From Portunus trituberculatus (lineage: Eukaryota > Arthropoda > Malacostraca > Decapoda > Portunidae), in NCBI RefSeq assembly GCF_017591435.1, contig NC_059304.1, positions 13,242,393 to 13,306,392 on the forward strand: DNA of 64,000 nt, in the 5' to 3' direction. Positions 24,332 to 39,024 of the stretch are shown one piece after another (position 1 is the first letter of the stretch; each line of letters opens with the position of its first letter). The notes below the pieces were generated by a model. That model did not search any database, had not been told where the DNA came from, and saw only the letters and a list, made by a program, of their open reading frames with translations. Both the position numbers and the translations under genes were made by a program.

Positions 24332-24590
24332 GGCTGTAGTCCAATAAAGTCGGATGTAAACGCCGGTGGGTCCCAGACTGCACAATATGGCATACGTGAT
24401 AGGACATAATTTCCGTGGCTGCAGGAACAGGCTTGTCCTTGCTGTCTGCTTTCTCTATGGTATGCATGGAGAGAAGCTTCATGACAACGCTTTTTGTTCC
24501 AGCAGCCACGAGGACAATGACAGATCATGTATGTTATTTTGTGCAGCCAGGGAGCCACCGGCGTGTGCATCTGACTACACTACTACAGCC
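24332..24590. repeat. Foldback element, ~110-bp arms
   Basis: The left arm GGCTGTAGT...ACGCCGGTGGGTCCC...TGGCTGCAGGAACA is the diverged (~70%) reverse complement of the right arm ending CTACTACAGCC. The arms are centred near 24461. Confidence 0.65.
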
Positions 24591-24991
24591 TCACTTAAAC
24601 ACATCATAAATAAATCTCGGGGTCTCTCCAAACTGCTCCTCACCAAACTAACTGATAGAGCTGGACAGGAACCGGTTCCGCATTAATGGTTCCACATGAA
24701 TACAGATGGTAGATACGCATTAGTTATAAATCAGAAATGGTATACTATATACTGCTTATTTATACGAATGTTATCATTAACATTATTTTGAAATCTTTGC
24801 AAATGCCAGTATCTACAGGTGAACGAAGTAGAGTATAATACAATCATGTGTACTGCAGGCAGGCTTGTATCCATTATTCAAAGAAATTGCACGAATAATA
24901 TATAGAAAGTTCGTTCATTGGCCAACAGCAGGCTTATCACCATCATTTTTTGTGCTCTGACTGGTAGATATCCTATTACGTCACAACATAG

Positions 24992-25074
<83 letters not shown>
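24992..25074. repeat. (AT)n microsatellite
   Basis: AT run of ~80 bp. Confidence 0.97.
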
Positions 25075-25077
<3 letters not shown>

Positions 25078-25424
25078 TGCACACCCAAATCACTTAGAAC
25101 ACTAAAACCTAACCCAAAACACTGTTTTATAAAATATCAAAATATCTCCAGCTCAATTAGTTTTTAGAAAATGTCTAAATTAATTACGTTAAAAGTATAA
25201 AACATTTTCAGCAATAACTTCTACAAAACGTCCTGGAAAGTCAAGCCATTTTCACTTGAGTATTTTACCACAGTTCACGGAGTCTGAGCTATCTTGTAAT
25301 GCATTCTACGGCGAGTCAGACCAAGAAGCAGAAACGTGTGCAAATAAAATAAAGAAAAATGACTTTTGTTCAACAGCACCAAATACCATTTCAAAGTCCA
25401 CATATTTCATTCAAAAGATTAATT

Positions 25425-25856
25425 TTACACTAGTTTTTCCGTCGATTAATGCGATTTCCGTCTAGTTTTCAACGTTCCGCATGAACTTATCGCATGAATT
25501 TGTCAGACGATAGGGATCGTTTCCGTCTGCAAATTTTCCGCCTTTGTTTACATAGCAAGACCAAGACCACAAGACTTGCCGCGTCTTGTCAACCTGCTTC
25601 TACGTGCATTGGTTCTACCACTAACCATGAACGCATCCATGCACGCTTTTTGGCTTGTTTAGCTCGTCTGTTTCGTAATACACAGTATTACGTTCAGAGC
25701 AGCGTATCTTTGCCGCAGCGTGGTCTCTATGTTTGTTTACATTGTCGGTCTGTGTTTGCGAGAAGTGACGACGAAACACCGTTTGTGTGCGACAGGCCGC
25801 ATCCAAAAAATTGCCGATTTTCTGAAAAAACGACGGAAAAATTGCTAGCGTAACAC
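25425..25856. mobile_element. Candidate ~430-bp TIR element
   Basis: The left end TTACACTAGTTTTTCCGTCG and the right end, inverted TTACGCTAGCAATTTTTCCG, match imperfectly. No transposase inside. Confidence 0.45.
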
Positions 25857-27820
25857 CGCCTTTAGTATAGCCCACGGCCACCACCACTATTACCACCACC
25901 GACACCACAAGACCATTGCCGTTTTAACCAGTAGCAGAAGGCATATCCGACGTTTGTATATTAGTATGAAAACTATCTATTACTAAATCTATCATCAATG
26001 AGATACTATACTTGTAAAAATATCACAATGATTTATTGGTTGTTGTGATATCTTTCTCTTCGTTATCGTGTCCAGTTTTGGTTATTTGTCAAAACAGTAT
26101 ATATCAAATTGTATCTAGTTGTACAGCGAGTGTTGGCAGCTCCCGCGGGACAAGAAACGAGGTGTTTTAAAGGCAGACTATTTATTTTCTCTCATTCTCT
26201 ATTTCTATCGATAGACTGATAATTTACCTGACTGAGACCAATTTAATCAGAGAGTTGTGATTTATGTGTATATACTTATTTTGCACTGTAAATATTTCAA
26301 CAATATTATGTATGTAAATAAAACAATGAAAGTGTGTATGATTTCAGTCTTGCGTGATGTGATGTGAATGTTTTCCTCTTCATTATGTGCAATACGTAGT
26401 GATGCTACGTAGCCAACCTGTGTGCTTGTGAGTTATCCCTCCCTCCCCCATGCCCTGACAAAGGACAATAGTTTTGAGATAGGAGTAGGATCCCTGTGTG
26501 AATGAAGCGTGTTTGAGAACCTGAGTGTATATAATGTTAATATCTAAAAATAAACATAAAAAATAAAATAGATAAATAAACAAAAAATAATTGTTTAAAG
26601 AAATCCAAAAAAACTTTAAATCTTAAAAGAATAAATAAATAAATGAAAATGACCTAATACCCATGCTAGAGTGATGGCCAAAAAGACATGTCATTAGAGC
26701 TTAGCCCGCCGAACAGTGAGACCCTCTACCGTCATCCTCATGATTAAAAAAAAAAAAAAAAAAAAAATTGCCTACACACATAATTCATTATTTGCTGATT
26801 ATACAATAACTTCTTCTATCGAATCATAACGTTATATATTTTTCCAGGCACCAAGAATTTTTCTAGATCATTGTGTTAAAATTGTATATATTGAGACAAT
26901 ACCAAAATTTGTGGGATTAGAAAAATTATTTATCACATTCAAATCTACTAAAACAATGGCATCGAAGCGAAATAGGACAGCACAAGCATGCATATTATTA
27001 AAGGAATCTTGTGTGAGATAAGTGTATATCATTATATGAACCGTCGAAATCGGTTCCCGAACGGTTCCGACTGTTCCGCCCACCCAAGGTATCGGTTCCT
27101 TGAATATTTGAGTTTACGGTTCCTGCCCACCACTACTAATTGAGTGCCATCACTTACGCTCGTTATCATCCAATACATCACCCTACTCTCTCTTATTTCC
27201 ACGTAATGTCACTCAAACAAAATGACAGGTACAGTACGATACAACACATATAATGTACACTTTAGCAATATATCATACACAGCTGTAGGTGTTTCCATGA
27301 GAGAGGGAGAGGGGGAGGGAAGGATAATGCACTATGGTAACAACTGTTAGCGGAGTGTGTGAAACAAAAGGTGGCTAATCATCATAAGTGATCCAACAGA
27401 TACTTACCGAGATATTCTAGAAATACGATAAAACACAGCCTCTGCTGGAATCCACACTAAATGGATGGAGCTGGGGCCCCAAAGTCAAGTATACTGCTCC
27501 ACATTGAATTGGACTTGCCATTATTGGTAGCGTGCCAGAAATATCTTGCTCGTAATTTGTTGAACTATTATGTCTTTTCATTACTTTTCCTTACTATAAG
27601 TAATAATATACTGTGTACTTCCATGAACACACTGATCTAATAATGAGCAAACATGATACAAACCTTGGTTTCAGGCAGTTTAAGGCAGCGGCGGCCTGTA
27701 TCATATCCTGGGATTTGCTTGCAAATGGCTGCTAAGATTGCACGTCCACCACAACCGAGGCTTTATTCATAACACGCTTCGAATCATCTCGAACTAATAA
27801 TTTCAACTCCTAAATAATTG
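25857..27820. other. No recognised gene
   Basis: AT-rich. Poly-A of ~22 at 26745-26767 follows a short GC-richer block (26680-26740) that could be a SINE-like insertion. Confidence 0.4.
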
Positions 27821-27822
<2 letters not shown>

Positions 27823-27880
<58 letters not shown>

Positions 27881-27891
27881 CACATACGTAC

Positions 27892-27921
<30 letters not shown>
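27823..27921. repeat. (AT)n and (GA)n microsatellites
   Basis: AT run at 27823-27880 then GA at 27894-27921. Confidence 0.95.
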
Positions 27922-27925
<4 letters not shown>

Positions 27926-28247
27926 TTGGGATTAGTAAAACTCCAAACTCAAGCAGAGTCAATTATTGATTATCCTTATCTTCCTACAGACTATAGCAAC
28001 CCAAGCAGTTACTGTAAGCATATGGAGATGCATCTCACGATTACAAAACAGTAAATTTCTGTCTGTAGCCTTGATGTGTCACTGGTCTTCGCTAGCAGCC
28101 AGTGGCTCTGGCCTGTGCTTGCCGCGCGCGTACACACACACACACACACACACACAAAAGGGAAACACTGGCTTCAGTGTGTAACCGCTGTCACCACCTC
28201 AAAATACACAGTGATGGGATGTAAAAAGTACGTGTTTACAATATATA

Positions 28248-28252
<5 letters not shown>

Positions 28253-28328
<76 letters not shown>
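28253..28328. repeat. (AT)n microsatellite
   Basis: AT run of ~75 bp. A CA run lies nearby at 28132-28155. Confidence 0.97.
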
Positions 28329-28330
<2 letters not shown>

Positions 28331-31300
28331 CAAGTTGCATGCTATTGAGAACACAGGTGTTGATTGAGTAGTGGGCTGAGGTGATATTCCTACTGACAGC
28401 ACAGAAGCCGCGACCACTCCTGCCGCACACTGGATCACGCGACACGCAAGCGACACATGGGGTTTTTCGAGTCTGGTTAGGTAGTGTTTAGGCTCAAAAG
28501 AATGGATTTTTGAACGGTGATCTATACAGTATTGGGGGTAAGAAAGGTAATTCACGTAGCATTTTGGTCTTGATCAAAGCCAGCAGAACATATCATCTTA
28601 ATAATCGACTTGTAAAATTACATAAAACACTTGGACATATAAAAGCAACTCAACTGAAAAAAGGGGACTCAGTTACTGGGTATCAATATTAGGAAGATGA
28701 ACAATACTTTGGCCTGGAAGTTCCCATTCATTTGTATTTTCCTGAGACCAAAATATTGATTCTATAATCATACATTAATAAAAATGATGATGACAGTAGT
28801 AGTAGTAGTAGTAGTAGTAGCACTAGTAGTAAAAATAGTGATACTATTAATAGTAAACAAATAAATAAAGGTAATAATAATTTTTGTTTTATGAAATGGA
28901 CCAAATCTACATTGAAGAAAGTTGCAGAAGTATAATGTCCAAATGAAATTGAAAGTTAGTATTTACAAAGCAAGGGGAAAAAATTAAATGGAGAATTAAG
29001 ATTAGTCCCTAGGTACTTGTCACAAAGTCAAGCAAGTCTTCACAAAAGAAAAGCTTACTTTACAGAATAATCAATCCAGTTAAGCTTTGTAACATGAATA
29101 TAAAACAAATTTTCCTTTTGTGAAAGAACAATAATAATCTGTCTAGAAATAAAAGAGGGAGAATCAGAGAAGTGTAAGTGATCTCCTATACAGCTAACGG
29201 AGGTGCCAAGTAGTTATGTAAGTGTGAGTGTTGTTGAGGACTCTAGTCTTGGAAATTGCCATCTTATTGCTGTCTCTATTTATTCACTAACCAAGGCTGA
29301 TTGAGGAATGTGAGTGTGACCATGATGCTGTTGGCCTGATGGTGATGATGACCGATGAGCAGAGTCGAGTGAATATTTGTCTGTACATAATATGACTGAT
29401 AATATAAAATGGCTGATGCTGCTGCTGTTTGATGAAGCTACATAAAACTTGAAATAACAATAATGAAAATGATAAGGTTATGGTAATTTACGACAAAGGT
29501 GATAATGATGATGATGGAAAAAAATAAAAAAGACTTACTGTTGCCCATACTAGCCACTACCCATGCTTTGCCCATGTTAATAATGAGATGACTATTAACA
29601 GCAATCCTTGTGTTAATTAGCACATAAAAGGAGGGAAAGCAAGCCACCAGTACCCATGCAAGGACTTGTGGGTGCTATTCACAGCTGAAGCACATCTGCC
29701 AAACTTACAACTCTATTGAGTATAACACGCCTTTGGAAAACAGTGTTTCTGTAGTATGTCCACCAAGTGATGATTTAGCACACTTCTGGATAGAATATCA
29801 GTTCAGGAAATCTGATATGTATACTGGGTTGCAATTTCTGAGGTGAGCAGCCTTCTCGTTGGTGCCTTTGGTGTTAGGTGTGCAGTGAAGGCAGAGTGGC
29901 CTCCCAAGGAATGGCATCCACAATAATCAGGATTAAACCACACAGGAGAGAGGATGTAGCTAAACATTGTGCTCTTGGAATTAGTAGTTATAAAATGAAC
30001 TATCATCTGTCTCGGCACAGAAAGCTATGAAATATAGAAGTAACCATGACAGACTGATTTGATGGGGAACTAAACAAACTCTAATTACAGATATCTAGTG
30101 AAGTGTGACCAGCACAACAAGATACTAAATAAGGACAGCTGGTCTGCTCAAGATAGCTATGACAACATTTACCTGGCAGTTATCAGTAGATGGTGTAGCA
30201 TTCTGTATGTGTGTATGTGCATGTTGGGTGTATAACAATGAGTGACAACATTAAGGTTACCTACATTTAGAAGTGATGCCACAGATTTCAGTACATTCAG
30301 CTCAAGATGCTTTGTAACACCTTGCTTTTTGTTGAATTCACCACACACACATTACTTCCACACTAACTCTGTTGTAAACAGAAGCCTTATATGAACTTTT
30401 CGACTAGTCATTAATTTGATTTTCAGGAAAAAAGAAAAAAAAGAAAGTTCTATTTGCATCAAAACTGATCTTAGATCTCGAGTTACTGCAGATGTGCCTG
30501 GGACCTTGACAAATGTATTGCCAGTTTCTTCAGATTCACAAGGTATTCTGAAGGTTTCTGAAGGTTTATTATACAAAGAATATGCATAATTAATCTATTT
30601 AGCAGCAGCTTTTTAATTTTGCTCCCTCTCCCCACAAAAACAGAATATAGCAAATTAATTAACATTCAGGTGTAATAGATATTGTTTCATGAAGACTTGC
30701 TTAACATTATAAAAACTCAGATCAAGGAGTATGGTAGAAAATATAAATATCTTCATCTCTCTCGTAAAGCTGCACATTTCAAAAATAGCCAACAAATCAC
30801 AATAATAATCCTATACAGTATTTTTTTGCAGTTTTGATGATAATTGTCCAAAAAGTTAGTCATTGGTCCTTTTTATCTGGAAGGTGAAAAAGCACAAAAA
30901 TCTACAACAAAAATATATAATAATGATGATATTTACTAAATGGGAAAAACATAAAAGAGCTTGAAGATAAACAAAGAACACAGCACCATACAGAATCATT
31001 ATTCTTACAGTTGGACATAAAAAATGAAGGGAAAAAAGAAAGAAAAGAAATGTAGAGGGGTTGAGGCTTGAAAATGTCTACCACTACAGAAAACAAAGCA
31101 AAAATGATCATATAATGTCACTGTAACCTGAGTGTTCCTGAAGCATCAGCAGTGATTGGCTGCAGGAGCAGTGAGGTTCAGTGTGGCTGTCATACCTACA
31201 CACTAGGGGCTATAAAGGCTTCAAACAGATGTGTAAAACTCATCACACAAAATTAGCAGAACTGTACCTTTTGCAGTCTCACAATTCATCCTTACTGGTA

Positions 31301-31528
31301 ATAACTACATCTAGGATAATATTTGTCATAAAAAGCCTGATTATGATTCACTTCCATAAGAAGCCTGAAGTATAAAACATGTTCTTCAAAAAAGAGCTTG
31401 GCAGTTTTAAACAACCACTGATGTAGCCAGTGCATTAACAGAATGATGTAACAATCAATCACACAGTTCCTTTCACCTTGGGAGTGACACACCCAGTACA
31501 CACACATCTATGTAAACACACATTCATC

Positions 31529-31572
<44 letters not shown>

Positions 31573-32196
31573 CACAAACCACCTGCTCTAATTGTGTGAT
31601 CAGTAACATGTAATCCTACATTCTAATACCTTATGAATTTCATGAGGGGTGATAACAAGTGAACATCCTTCTTACTGTAATCTGATAAGGATCTTTGCTG
31701 AAGATAATGCCAATTGCAGTAACATTCTGACAAGCACAGACAGCAGAAAAATTTCCCTAATTTGATCTTCATGAAGGAAGACTTCTCCCCTTCCCAAAGG
31801 ATCTTTACAATATATAAACTAATGAAGCCTTCCCAGCATACCCTTGGCTGCCTTGTTTGAGGGTCACAACCACTCACTGCATGTTGTGTGAAGCTCTAGG
31901 GAGGCACTATGTACAGACAGGGTTACACACAGTCATCAAGAGGAAACTCGGACAGCCAGAAGTCAATGAATTTCTTACCATTCTTGTGGGATGTGGTAAA
32001 ACAAGCCACGATGACACAGAGTCACTTATAAGTCCTTTTTCTTTGTCATATTTACACTGCTAAAATTAAAGGATTGTGTGAATAATGTCATACTTAGTAG
32101 GTATACAAACTTGGATAGCTACAGAAACACTTTAAATCATTGTGATCACTGCCTAACATAAGCACCAAATTACAACACTAAGAGATTTCAACAGAC

Positions 32197-32227
<31 letters not shown>

Positions 32228-32699
32228 CTAGATGGTATCCACTGAGAAAAAAATAAACTATAGACTAGAGGAAGGACACTCAAGTAGCCAAGAGCACTCT
32301 GGCCAGGCAAGTGTACAGTGTGGTCACCTTTAGATTCCACTCCTGCCCAAGAAGAAATAGTTTGACCTATCATAATTTCTTTCAATTACATTTAAAAATA
32401 TCTTTATAAATATCTGTAAGATTAATAATTTACTAGGGAATTTTCGTTTTGCTCCAGTGATATACAAAAAACCACTCTGGGTTTTTACCTAATTAGATAT
32501 TTTACAATAGGCATTACAAAATACTACACAGATATTTGCTACAAATATACGTCACATGGAATTGATTAAAGCACCGTCTGTAATCATTTTGCAGCTTGTG
32601 TACGAGTAGTCTTCATAACAACGTCAGCTTGATTCTGTGTCTTCCACAACTGCTGATAAAACTCTTACTTGATCATTAACATAATTTAGTCACGACATT
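28329..32699. other. Intergenic AT-rich region downstream of the LIM gene
   Basis: No protein signal on either strand. It holds a (TAG)n run at 28796-28830, a (CA)n run at 31533-31570 and poly-A at 32197-32225. Confidence 0.5.
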
Positions 32700-32705
32700 T
32701 TTAAT
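32700..32705 (-). terminator. unc-115: Possible polyadenylation signal ATTAAA
   Basis: On the minus strand, ATTAAA lies about 180 bases after the stop codon. I found no canonical AATAAA in the 385 bases (32500-32884) after the stop, so this is tentative. Confidence 0.25.
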
Positions 32706-32884
32706 TAAAATATATACATAGCTATGTATTTTAAAACATTTGAAACTGGATCTCATCATTTTTCCTATTCCAATAAAAAACTTGCAGATACATAATTCGA
32801 GAACTAAAATGATCATAAGTGAAAATAGTCATTAATGTAGGTACAGTAGTCTTGATTCCTTATTGAAACAAATACTAATTATGT

Positions 32885-32998
32885 TTAGAAAAATTTGGCT
32901 CGCCTCTTAAGTTCATTTCTCCTCCACTCAGGGAGGCGGTAGAAATCCATCCGGGTCATGTGGAACACCATTTCAAAATCAGTATCTGAGAGGTGACG
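32885..32998 (-). CDS. unc-115: Exon 15: villin headpiece and stop
   Basis: Acceptor tctccacag, stop TAA at 32885-32887. It encodes RHLSDTDFEMVFHMTRMDFY then RLPEWRRNELKRRAKFF, the C-terminal headpiece with its F-actin-binding basic tail. Human abLIMs end with the same architecture (RRN/KRN-x-LKK-x-A-x-LF). Confidence 0.93.
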   Translation of the reverse strand, partial: RHLSDTDFEMVFHMTRMDFYRLPEWRRNELKRRAKFF

Positions 32999-33913
32999 CT
33001 GTGGAGAGATAACATGAACATTAATGTACTTTAATCATCAATGACAACAAAAAATGCTTACAATATAAATTTTCTTTAAACATAAAATTCTTGCCAATAA
33101 AGGCCATTCCACACCAGATGTAAGACATGCCACACATTTGGTGCAAAGCTACATGGCTTACAATTGCCTCAGTGTATTTCCAATAGCTGTAATTACACTG
33201 GATACGGAGGTGTGGAACACACGCTTGCCACACCACTCGCATCGCTTCCAAGATGAGTGGGCAGGTGATTTTTCCAGCCATAACTTGGATGACTCATGCC
33301 CCCTTTGGGCTCCTGCCTCTGTGCTCTTATCTGGATCCAGAGTCTTGCCTTCTGCCTAACACTGTCCCACATGTCACTCTGATCCCAGTGACCTGACTCC
33401 TTGACTGTCAGACTGTCAAGTGTGTTAAGCTCGCACCTCGTAGACAGGCATAGCTTTCGGTGTGAACATGCCCATGGCAAACAAAGTCAGTCCACCTCGG
33501 CAGCATAGCGTGTCTCACTTAACATCACGTCTGGTGTGAAATGGCCTTAAAGTTATTTTGTCATCCCAAAAACCATTAAAGATTAATGTAACACATCAAG
33601 TACTACAGACATGACTGTGAAAGTGATGGAATACAGATGAACATTTTATATTCACCAACCTCCAAGTGGCAGCGATCCACATCGTTGGGCAGGCGATAAT
33701 TAGATACAAGAAGAAGATGGGCAGGATAAATCTTGGGAGGCTCAGAAGACATATGGTGCATGTTGGGCAGTGAACGACGCAGATGTGGGGAGTATGAAGA
33801 GTAGCCACGCAGGCCACTACTGTATGTTGCGGATGCACACAACTCTGCGTTCTGTGGACATCTTCATTGGTCACCATCCTTAAACTGATCTCCAGATGTA
33901 AGTAAGTAAGTAA

Positions 33914-34011
<98 letters not shown>

Positions 34012-37000
34012 TATAGCATGATACATATATACAGCCTGGTAATTTGCAACCAGTCGAGCCACCAATGAGTCATTCATATATTGCATTTGATTTTCTGAAT
34101 TACAATTACTTTTTCTTTGATTAATGTGTTATTTTATACTGCAATAGGAATGGGTTTTGATACAAGTTAATGTGTTTCTTTATCACAAGGGACATGTGAA
34201 TCACTTCACATTGATGACTCCAGAAGCCAGTCATATGTGTGTAGCAGATGTGGAGAGGGATACAGTACTCAGGGTGACAGATAGTCCTGAAATGTTTTTG
34301 TTATTAAGCTAACCACTCATTAATTATATGTTCTATATACATACTTAAGTGTGATGAACAATGTGAAAGTACAAAATGTCATTAAATTAATAATGTGCAA
34401 TGAATCTTGTTGGTACAGGATGATTCCAAAAATAGGATCCTAAATAGGTTCATATCTGTCACCATAGTAAATCCCACTCCATTTGGTGCAATGAATTGAA
34501 GTTAGAGTGTGAGTGGATGAAATCAATGTAGTTGTGCAGAAATATAAATACAGCAACAGGAACATGGTGAAAAAAATATCTAAAGCTTTTGAATAAGAAA
34601 ATATTTGATTGCTTTTTGAACAATATGCTCATATGAATGAAATTAAATATATTCTGTTCGTGAATCTTTTACCAAAGATCTACAGAAGCTGAGAACATGC
34701 CTTTGTGTTTTAAAAATAGTGATAGCATTGATTGGATATGTGTACTACACATGAATGTTATTGGATGTTAATTTTACATACACTTGCATCACTCACTATG
34801 GTGCACTAAGGTGCTAAACACTGAATGATTCACACACAAAACATTAAAACAATGGTTAATATATAATTATGCTAAAATATAAAGGTTAAATATATATAAT
34901 AACACACTCATGTCTCATGTTACTATATTAAAGATTTGTACTGAGTCCCAAATAAAAATGAGACTTATCAGTACATATTTACAGCAAAGTAGCAACAGAT
35001 GTAGTATTGTATGTCATGTAGTTTGGATAAATCCCCAGAAAATATCCAAGCATCAACCCAATGATTGATAGCTTGAAGCAAGATGATCTCAACGGAAACT
35101 GCTAGACTTCATTTATCACTAAAATAACATGAGCCAGCAAGGTTGTTAATTCTGTTATAGTTCCTCAGAATTAAGGGACTCAAAGATCACTTTACTGATG
35201 GAATAATATATAACATAAACATACCAAGAACTGCATATTTTAAGACAAAGGAAAAAGAACTTGAGGACATCTCCCAAAAAGAAAAACTGTAACACATGTA
35301 TACGTACATTCTCCATACAACAGCAAAATGCAGCCATTCATCTGTCCAACCATTATCATAAAAACTGTGCAATAAGGTGGCACTAATATTACCTAAGTTT
35401 TCCTTCACTTGGTGTTTGATAAATGCCCACATTTTGCAATCATATAAAATGGTAAATAGTAGTAGTATGAACGTGCAAACCAAATACATATGCAGGAAAC
35501 CAAGCCATCTGCAGAAAGGAGGGCATGATAAACTTGAGTCTTGTCTGACACCAACAGGAAACTAAAGTCTAGGAACAAAGACCTGTAAATTTATGACAGT
35601 GGTGTACTTGTTGTCCTCTTTGCTCCATCTTTGCTTTCTGCTTGTCACAACTTTTGTTTAGAATATTCACATCCTGGGCTACATGCAACTCTTTCTGCTA
35701 GTGACTGATCAAATCATAATTTTAAGAACATTTTAAGAGCCACCTGATTCCGAAATACAGACTGTTTGCATGGTGTACATACAAATATTTTCATTGTGCA
35801 TGTACATCTGCTTTCATGGTTATGATCCAGTGGATGTTATGCATACAATGTTTAAAGAGTGCAAAATAAAACTTCCAGTATATATTCTGGAGGGAAAAGA
35901 AATTGGGAAAAAGTATGAGTTAAGAAGAGATCTATATCTAAGAGAAAACAAGAGCACTATTACTTGTGCACAGTCCATTCCCTGGCACTTCTAATACTAC
36001 AGCACTATTACAGCAGTGTACTGTCTACTGCAACATGAAACCCTAACACAGCAATGCTCTAAGTAAGGCTGTAGAATGCTTTCCTACTGAAAGAAATATT
36101 TCCTAAAGAAACTAAATCTATACTGGAAGTATAAATTTTGCAGTTATTATCTTTAATACAATCTTTTGATCACTCATTGGCTGAAATAATTTCTAAATAC
36201 TGACATATTTAATAAGAGACAGCCAAAAGAGTTGCAACATTGAAGTCCAAATTTTCAGTGGGTAGAGTTAGTGAACAGTTACTGTATGTGTTACTTTTGT
36301 TGTGTAGCGGAAATATGATGCAGACATCAAGAGAATGCAGAACCCTAATAAAAAGCTTACTGTCACTACTGGCTGGGGCATGAATGGGGTTGAGGGTGCA
36401 CAGGCATGCCATAGCAAGACCTACTGCCAGAATGTGTCAGTTTCTGTTATAAAGAGGGGACAATTTGTGGATGATTCTGGGCTTGACAAATGTGATGCTA
36501 ACACTATGCACTATACAATCTGTTATTACTAATGCTGCTCTGCAATGAATATAACATGTCAGTTCAAGATCAACTTTTTATGTGTTATACTGAGAATCAT
36601 ACACATAATGAATGGCTAATTCTTATTTGTGTTTGCTATACATATTATTCTTTTGATGTCAACCAAAATGCAAAATAACTCTGAAATAGAAATTAATCAA
36701 ACCATAAAAATTGACCAGTCTAAATAAAAATTGGGTAAAGAGAAAAATAGTTGTAAAAGAAAAAAGGAGATTTGAAAGGAAACTTTGCTACGATCCCCAG
36801 AATCCATGTATGTACTGAAGTTGCAGACAGAAATTACAGTAGAAGCAACAGAGTTAAGTGGTGGCCATCACAACAGGCTAATGCGTCACAAGACAGAACT
36901 ATAAATACAGTAGTTATAACATGTTCTTGTTAAGACAACGGACAGCACACAACACTGTCAAGTCACATAGGAAAACATAACATGAATCAAGCCCAAAGTC

Positions 37001-37916
37001 CTACATTCCACATAAACTATTGCCTCAGTGGCACTACTCTGGTGTACCCCACAGGCAGGCTCTCAATACATACCAATGCACTCCTATCGGCTTCTGTGAG
37101 CGAACCTGCTGAAACTGAGAGACCAAAACCACAGTCAAATACACAGATCCTCCGTACAGACTCCTGATCCTACTCTGCAGTACTTCTGGTGTGGCTACAT
37201 CCCTGTGCTCCACATTCACAACCAGGAGTGTGGTGAGTTAGAGATAAAAAGACTGAAGAAGGATCACTGAGGAGAAAGACTGTGTACTAAAGAAAGTAAC
37301 ATGTGGATAAAGTAAAGAAAGAAGAGGAAAGAGAAATACTCTATACAGAGGATTTCTGTGCATTCTTATTAGTAAAAAGTAAAAAAATAAAAATTTGATT
37401 GTTTACAGTGAATTGCCAAAAAATTTGATGTACTTTGGTAAAGATACTAAATAATTAGACTTAAATACAAAACATTAATATAAGAATAATACAATAATAA
37501 AATTCAAGAGGATAACTTACAAAAATGTTCACATCAACCATGAAAGTATTAAAATTGTTGAGGCAAAACTTTCAAGCAATTGCCAACTCCTTGAAACCTT
37601 TGTTCCAAGATATTGTGAACATGGTAACAAATTTTTCTAACTGCACAAGAAATGAAGAGAGCAAGAACAGTTGAGAATCAAATATATGGATGCTGATTTG
37701 ACAAAACCCACAGAACCTAAATTAATCAAAACATAAACATTCATCTATTTCCCTGGTTCTTTCCTCAAACAATGAACATTATTGGTATCACATCTATTGA
37801 TCCCCTGTGTGTGTCTTGGCCTCAGTTGGTTCTAAGCAAGGCCATCAATGGCAACTATGAGGCACTGAAGCATGGACTGTTAGTTAGCAGGGTATCACGG
37901 CCAACAGCTTGGCTTG

Positions 37917-37994
<78 letters not shown>

Positions 37995-38198
37995 AAGAAG
38001 CAATATATGCAAGAGACACTATCTTAAGGGTCAGCATCAAAACAATAGAGAACACTGCTTATGGAGGGATGGATTCAAAAGTTGTAGGGAAATATACTAC
38101 TTGGTCATTGAAATACAAAATAAATAAGTAAATGAATACAATGTAATTATACAGATATACAAATTTCTCTCTTTGTTTTCTACCTGTCTATTTATCAA

Positions 38199-38292
<94 letters not shown>

Positions 38293-38993
38293 CACCTAAT
38301 TTTCAAAAAATCTGTTGACACTGTTTTCAATAATACTTAGATTTTGAGTGTTTGATTTTCAGTATAGGTGGTAAATCATTCTGTATTGAAAAGTAGTTTT
38401 TCACTTTGCCCCTGACAATACATGAATTAATTTCAAGGAAGAATATTTCTTTAAAGATCTACAGGAACTAACATATCAACACACAATCCTATTGTCTAGT
38501 GGACACTGTGAGGGAAGGAAATGGACACTCACCGTCTGAGCGAGCGCTACTGAACTCAGTGCTCTGTGTCTTCTCTCCTAGGCCGGAGAAACTGTAGTCA
38601 CCCTGAAGGGACAAAGTCATAATGAGGGCCACATATCAATGATAAATGTTCAATATCCCTACATTGAGCTTCCTTACAATTGTCCAGCAGAATCTAAACA
38701 TACAATGACAATCCACAACACTCTTTGGGACAGCTGAAGCTCCTCTACCAGTCCCAACCAGCTGTGTGCAAACACTGGTAGCAGTCCCTGGCTCAAGGAG
38801 TAATAAGAACTGTTGCACTAAGTGGCGGTAATGCAATTCAGGAGTCAGAGTAATTATGAATAATTTATATCCAATGGCTAAAACATAAGAGTAGAATACT
38901 GCTTGTCAAATCTATGGCATTCTCCAGAAGGAGCTCCCAAATATCTTTTTAGTATTTACATATCATGATAAATACAAAAATGTTTACTTAACT

Positions 38994-39024
<31 letters not shown>

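Larger units (their letters stand above)
33845..38532 (-). other. Intron 13
   Basis: 4.7 kb, AT-rich. Contains (TG)n at 33916-34010, (CA)n followed by (TC)n at 37918-37993 and (AT)n at 38202-38290. No exon was confidently found in it. Confidence 0.5.

Noticed and set aside
25494..25908. Plus and minus frames of 95-119 residues
   Set aside because: Within a candidate non-coding TIR element; no domain recognised.
28510..28692. 60-residue plus-strand frame
   Set aside because: Short, no family signal and no splice or poly(A) support.
37034..37219. Minus-strand stretch DVATPEVLQSRIRSL as an extra exon of the LIM gene
   Set aside because: Looks coding-like, but neither possible acceptor gives the phase 1 needed after exon 13, and the donor is poor.
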